A model generated the notes under the pieces. The model did no database searches. It had not been told where the DNA came from and saw only the letters and a program-made list of their open reading frames with translations. From contig JAUHXM010000014.1 in assembly GCA_030426605.1 (NCBI GenBank), positions 1-46,163 on the forward strand: a stretch of DNA of 46,163 bases. The letters are read 5' to 3'. Shown in pieces: positions 43,343 to 46,163 of the stretch. Positions within the stretch are counted from its first letter, which is position 1, and each line of letters opens with the position of its first letter. Origin of the DNA: Phycisphaerae bacterium. GTDB taxonomy: Bacteria; Planctomycetota; Phycisphaerae; Phycisphaerales; UBA1924. A program made the position numbers and the translations under genes.

Positions 43343-44860
43343 TCAGCGGCGCTTCTTGGGCTTGCGCTTCTTCACGCCCCGGCTGCCAGACTTCGTCGAG
43401 CCCTTCGTCCCCAGCCCGGGCATGCCGGACATCATGCCGCCCATGCCCCCGCCGGCGAGTTGCTTCGCCGCCGCGACGCGCGCCGAGCCGCTCATCCCGG
43501 ACATCTGCTTCGTCATCTTGTTGAGCAGCCCGAACTGCTTGACCAGCTGCCCGACCTGCGTCTGCTCGTTGCCCGATCCCTGCGCGATCCGCTTCTGCCG
43601 CTTGCCCTTGATCAGGTCCGGCTTGGCGCGCTCCGCGGGAGTCATGGACTGCACCATCGCCTCGGTCCGGTCGAGCTGCTTCTCGTCGATGTCGATGTCC
43701 TTGAGCATGCTCCCCACGCCGGGCAGCATCCCCATGAGCTGCTTCATCGGGCCCATCCGGCGCAGCGACCGCATCTGCTTGAGGAAGTCGTCCATCGTCA
43801 GCTCCCCCTTGGCCATCTTCGCCTGGAGCTTCTCCGCCTCCTCCTCCGTCACCTCCTGCTGCGCCTTCTCGACGAGCGAGACCACGTCGCCCATCCCGAG
43901 GATCCGCCCCGCCATCCGCTCGGCGTGGAACGGCTCGATCGCATCGAGCTTCTCGCCGACGCCGATGTACCGGATCGGCGCGCCCGTGACGTGCTTTACC
44001 GACAGCGCCGCCCCGCCGCGCGTGTCCGAGTCGAACTTGGTGAGGATGACGCCGTCGACCTCAAGGCGCTCGTGGAACGCCTTCGCCGAGTTCACCGCGT
44101 CCTGCCCCGTCATCGCATCGACCACCAGGAAGATGTGGTGGGGGTTGAGCACCTTGTGCACCGAGTGCAGCTCGCCCATCAGCTCGTCGTTCACGTGCAG
44201 ACGCCCAGCGGTATCGAGGATCAGCACATCCACGCCCGCCTCGCGCGCCGCCTTGAGCGCGCGTTTGCAGACATCCACCGCAACGCCCACCCGCTCGCCG
44301 TACGCCCCGACCTGGTCGGCCTCGCCGTAGAACCGCACCTGCGCGCCCCCGGGCAGCTGGTCGGCCTGGCCCGCGACGGTCTCGAGCTGCTCGACCGCGG
44401 CGGGCCGCTGCAAGTCCGCCGCGCACAGCATCACCGACCGGCCCTGCTTCTTGAGCATCGCCGCGAGCTTGCCGCACGTCGTCGTCTTCCCCGACCCCTG
44501 CAACCCGCACATCATCACCACCGTCGGCCCGGGCGACATCTTCAGGATGCCCGGCCCCGACTGCGTCAGCGCCTCCTGCGGGTCGGCATCGGGATCGCCC
44601 CCGAGCAGCTCGACCAGCCGCCGGTTGACGATCCCGATCATCTCCTGCCCGGGCTTGAGGCTCTTGGTCACCTCGCGCCCGACGGCGTCCGCCATCACCC
44701 GCTCGCAGAACGTCTCGACGACGTCGTACTGCACGTCCGCTTCGAGGAGCGCGGTGCGGACCTCATCCATCGCCTCGCGGACGTTGGACTCGGAGATCGA
44801 GCCCTGCCCGGAGAGCTTCTTGAAGACGCCGTTGAACCCGTCGGAGAGTCGGTCGAACAT
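43343..44860 (-). CDS. ffh: Signal recognition particle protein Ffh
   Basis: A 505-residue GTPase that binds 4.5S RNA and signal sequences and delivers ribosomes to FtsY at the membrane. The N domain (residues 1-95) opens FDRLSDGFNGVFKKLSGQG. The G domain shows GLQGSGKTTTCGKL near 118, DLQRPAA near 148, DTAGRLH near 206 and the TKFD base-recognition motif near 265. The Met-rich M domain (about 325-445) contains QMRSLRRMGPMKQLMGMLPG and the RNA-binding IAQGSGNEQTQVGQL. A Gly/Met then Lys/Arg-rich tail is longer than usual. GAGGGCGG precedes the ATG. Confidence 0.97.
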   Translation of the reverse strand: MFDRLSDGFNGVFKKLSGQGSISESNVREAMDEVRTALLEADVQYDVVETFCERVMADAVGREVTKSLKPGQEMIGIVNRRLVELLGGDPDADPQEALTQSGPGILKMSPGPTVVMMCGLQGSGKTTTCGKLAAMLKKQGRSVMLCAADLQRPAAVEQLETVAGQADQLPGGAQVRFYGEADQVGAYGERVGVAVDVCKRALKAAREAGVDVLILDTAGRLHVNDELMGELHSVHKVLNPHHIFLVVDAMTGQDAVNSAKAFHERLEVDGVILTKFDSDTRGGAALSVKHVTGAPIRYIGVGEKLDAIEPFHAERMAGRILGMGDVVSLVEKAQQEVTEEEAEKLQAKMAKGELTMDDFLKQMRSLRRMGPMKQLMGMLPGVGSMLKDIDIDEKQLDRTEAMVQSMTPAERAKPDLIKGKRQKRIAQGSGNEQTQVGQLVKQFGLLNKMTKQMSGMSGSARVAAAKQLAGGGMGGMMSGMPGLGTKGSTKSGSRGVKKRKPKKRR

Positions 44861-44943
44861 GATCGCCGCCCTCGGTTTCCCGGGGCGCTCCAGAGTCTGG
44901 GTTCAGGGCCGTGACCGCAGCCGGTACCACGATAGGTATCGAT

Positions 44944-45296
44944 TCATGGCTTGGAGTGCCTCATCGGCGGGGCGGGCTCCGTGGGGAATCGACCGCTCTT
45001 GAGCAACTGGTACACCGGGTCCGCACCGGCAACCGTGGCAAGAAGCATGACGAACAAGAAGGTTCGAATGAGCCAGCCTCGGAACGTCCAGAGGCCCACG
45101 ATGCACGCAGCGAGTATCAGGAGGGCTGGACGGTGAGCACAAGCATGCCGAGGGCCCGATCAACCATCTCTTCCATCGTGTTGCACCCGGACTCGTGGAC
45201 CTGATTCGCGAGCCATCCCGGAACGATCCACAGCAGGAGGGATATCACGGCGAGCCCAAGTGCCCACCGCTGTCCAGTTGAAACGCGGTTGAGCAT
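44944..45296 (-). pseudogene. Frameshifted gene for a small membrane protein
   Basis: Reading the minus strand from the ATG at 45296 gives MLNRVSTGQRWALGLAVISL and on to residue 59, stopping at a TGA (45117-45119). Just before that stop the reading frame one base back continues as LILAACIVGLWTFRGWLIR, then TFLFVMLLATVAGADPVYQL, ending at a TGA at 44944. Both parts are hydrophobic and protein-like, and neither alone has a sensible structure; together they make a protein of about 116 residues with three membrane helices. One lost base (or a sequencing error) near 45118-45135 explains it. The second part has no start codon of its own. The function is unknown. Base composition is less GC-rich than the surroundings. 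Confidence 0.6.
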
Positions 45297-45322
45297 CTTT
45301 CGATCGCATCAAGCTGTTTCGC

Positions 45323-45328
45323 TACCAT
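45323..45328 (+). promoter_or_regulatory. -10-like box TACCAT, five bases before a GTG start
   Basis: TACCAT, then CTGGC, then the GTG of the zinc-ribbon protein gene, with no Shine-Dalgarno sequence. The layout is the same as upstream of the DNA glycosylase gene. Confidence 0.4.
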
Positions 45329-45333
45329 CTGGC

Positions 45334-45786
45334 GTGAGCGAACCCAACGCCCCGCCGACGCACCCCCCGGCGAAGCCGACATGGCTTGTCCAGGCCCGCC
45401 CCAGGGGCATGACCCACGAGCCCTGGGCCGACCAGCGCGTCGCGGCCCGCTCGGCGCTCCAGGCCGAGGCGATCCTCCAACGCCTCGGGTACGAGTGCGA
45501 CCTCGGCACCGCGCGGATCGTCGCCGACCGCGCGGATCCGGCGACGCCCGCGGCCCCCGCCAAGCTCGTGTGCCGAACGTGCGGGCACGAGCTCGACGGC
45601 CTCGTCGTCCGCGCCGCCGTCGTCACCTGCCCCGAGTGCGGGCACGGGCAGGTGCTCATGACCTGGCTCGCCCCCGAGGATCAACGCCACGAGTGGTGGC
45701 GATTCGTCGTCGTGCTGCTCGCTGTCGTGGGCGCGCTGGGCCTGGGCGTCATCTCGCTCATGATCGTCACGGCGATCGTGCTTTAG
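45334..45786 (+). CDS. Zinc-ribbon membrane protein, unknown
   Basis: A 150-residue protein from a GTG start without a ribosome-binding site. After a Pro-rich beginning and a helical region (RSALQAEAILQRLGYECDLG), a zinc ribbon with CRTCGHELDGL near residue 88 and CPECGHGQ near 108 is followed by a closing membrane helix (FVVVLLAVVGALGLGVISLM). The CxxCG arrangement recalls the protein at 11004-11546, although helix order differs. The stop overlaps the stop of the convergent gene by three bases. I recognise no family. Confidence 0.7.
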   Translation: MSEPNAPPTHPPAKPTWLVQARPRGMTHEPWADQRVAARSALQAEAILQRLGYECDLGTARIVADRADPATPAAPAKLVCRTCGHELDGLVVRAAVVTCPECGHGQVLMTWLAPEDQRHEWWRFVVVLLAVVGALGLGVISLMIVTAIVL

Positions 45787-46163
45787 GGCTCGTCCGCTTC
45801 TCGGTCGTACCCGATCCCGTTCCACATCGCGTTGTCGCCCTCGTCCACCGCGACCCACCAGTCCACCTCGTCGTGCTGGCGGTAGCCCAGCTCCTGCAGC
45901 GTGTGCGGCTCGCCGTGCCCGTCGAGGAAGCTCACGTTCGCCCTGCCCCCGTGCCGAGGGTCGGCGGGGCTCGGGTCGTCCTGCGCGAACTCGTCCGAGT
46001 GCGTGTTCGGCACGTCCAGCCGCGGCGAATCCATCGTGTACGCGTGCTCGCGGATCCCCTCGGTCGTCCGCAGCAGCTGCGACCCCGAGCTGTCGGCCAG
46101 CGCCACGGTATCGAACGGCACGACGATCCTCGACAGCCGCACCGGGTAGTTCGCGGCCTCGCC
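45783..46163 (-). CDS. C-terminal end of an H-X9-DG (DUF1559-type, prepilin-like) protein
   Basis: The open frame enters from the right edge and carries at least 126 residues. HGGRANVSFLDGHGEPHTL contains the H-X9-DG motif (His, nine residues, Asp-Gly) that ends the many planctomycete proteins with a prepilin-type N-terminal cleavage signal. The N-terminal part, including any prepilin signal, lies outside the window. Such proteins are probably exported pseudopilin-like surface proteins of unknown role. An internal ATG at 46142 does not look like the real start because the homologous sequence continues upstream. Confidence 0.8.
   Translation of the reverse strand, partial: GEAANYPVRLSRIVVPFDTVALADSSGSQLLRTTEGIREHAYTMDSPRLDVPNTHSDEFAQDDPSPADPRHGGRANVSFLDGHGEPHTLQELGYRQHDEVDWWVAVDEGDNAMWNGIGYDREADEP

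Noticed and set aside
44903-45163. A minus-strand open frame of 86 codons over the frameshifted gene.
   Set aside because: It is in the third frame, Arg/Pro/Cys-rich and without helices, whereas the other two frames give coherent membrane segments.

Overview
The window is GC-rich, densely coded DNA. It is most likely a chromosomal segment of a planctomycete, probably of the Phycisphaerae lineage. The pointers are a DUF1800/DUF1501 gene pair, a protein tail with the H-X9-DG prepilin-associated motif, a member of a small Verrucomicrobia/Planctomycetes-restricted family, and a quinol-oxidising alternative complex III (ACIII) joined to a caa3-type oxidase. No rRNA, tRNA, CRISPR array, transposase or phage gene was seen.

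Layout. 1-2.9 kb: the end of rpsF, then ssb, a small tautomerase, a convergent secreted esterase, and rplI. The usual rpsR is missing from between ssb and rplI. 2.9-7.8 kb (minus strand): pilT, a membrane-anchored PilB/GspE relative whose ATPase motifs are degenerate, and a long CvpA-like membrane protein, apparently one operon. 8-10.5 kb: a sigma-70 family factor and a manganese-type superoxide dismutase, divergent across about 750 bases without a gene; the sodA end has a good promoter and three copies of an 8-bp element. 10.5-14.4 kb: two small membrane proteins facing the DUF1800-DUF1501 operon.

14.5-31.9 kb is an aerobic respiration supercluster. A heme A synthase (ctaA) points left. To the right runs a tightly overlapping series: actA-actB-actC-actD-actE-actF (ACIII), a small unknown membrane protein, Sco, then coxB-coxA-coxC-coxD and another unknown membrane protein. 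Electrons would pass from menaquinol through ACIII (pentaheme ActA, Fe-S ActB, monoheme ActE) to the cytochrome c domain fused to CoxB, then to CuA and the heme-copper centre of CoxA. Sco would load CuA and CtaA would supply heme A. The system II cytochrome c maturation genes (ResB and CcsA homologues, 34.4-38.8 kb) lie just downstream, past an OmpA-like lipoprotein and an amidohydrolase.

38.8-46.2 kb is mixed: a less GC-rich orphan gene, strong palindromic repeats, a 3-methyladenine DNA glycosylase, a Minf_1886-like protein, an AI-2E/PerM-type permease, small membrane proteins, ffh (signal recognition particle), a frameshifted small membrane protein gene, a zinc-ribbon membrane protein, and the cut-off end of an H-X9-DG protein.

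Most notable: the degenerate secretion-ATPase relative beside pilT; a dispersed palindromic repeat that inserted in frame into ccsA; candidate leaderless promoters with a TANNNT box 5-6 nt before the start codon; operator-like repeats upstream of sodA and between ctaA and actA; and a frameshifted gene read by hand at 44.9-45.3 kb. All functional calls come from reading motifs and context; no database search was run.
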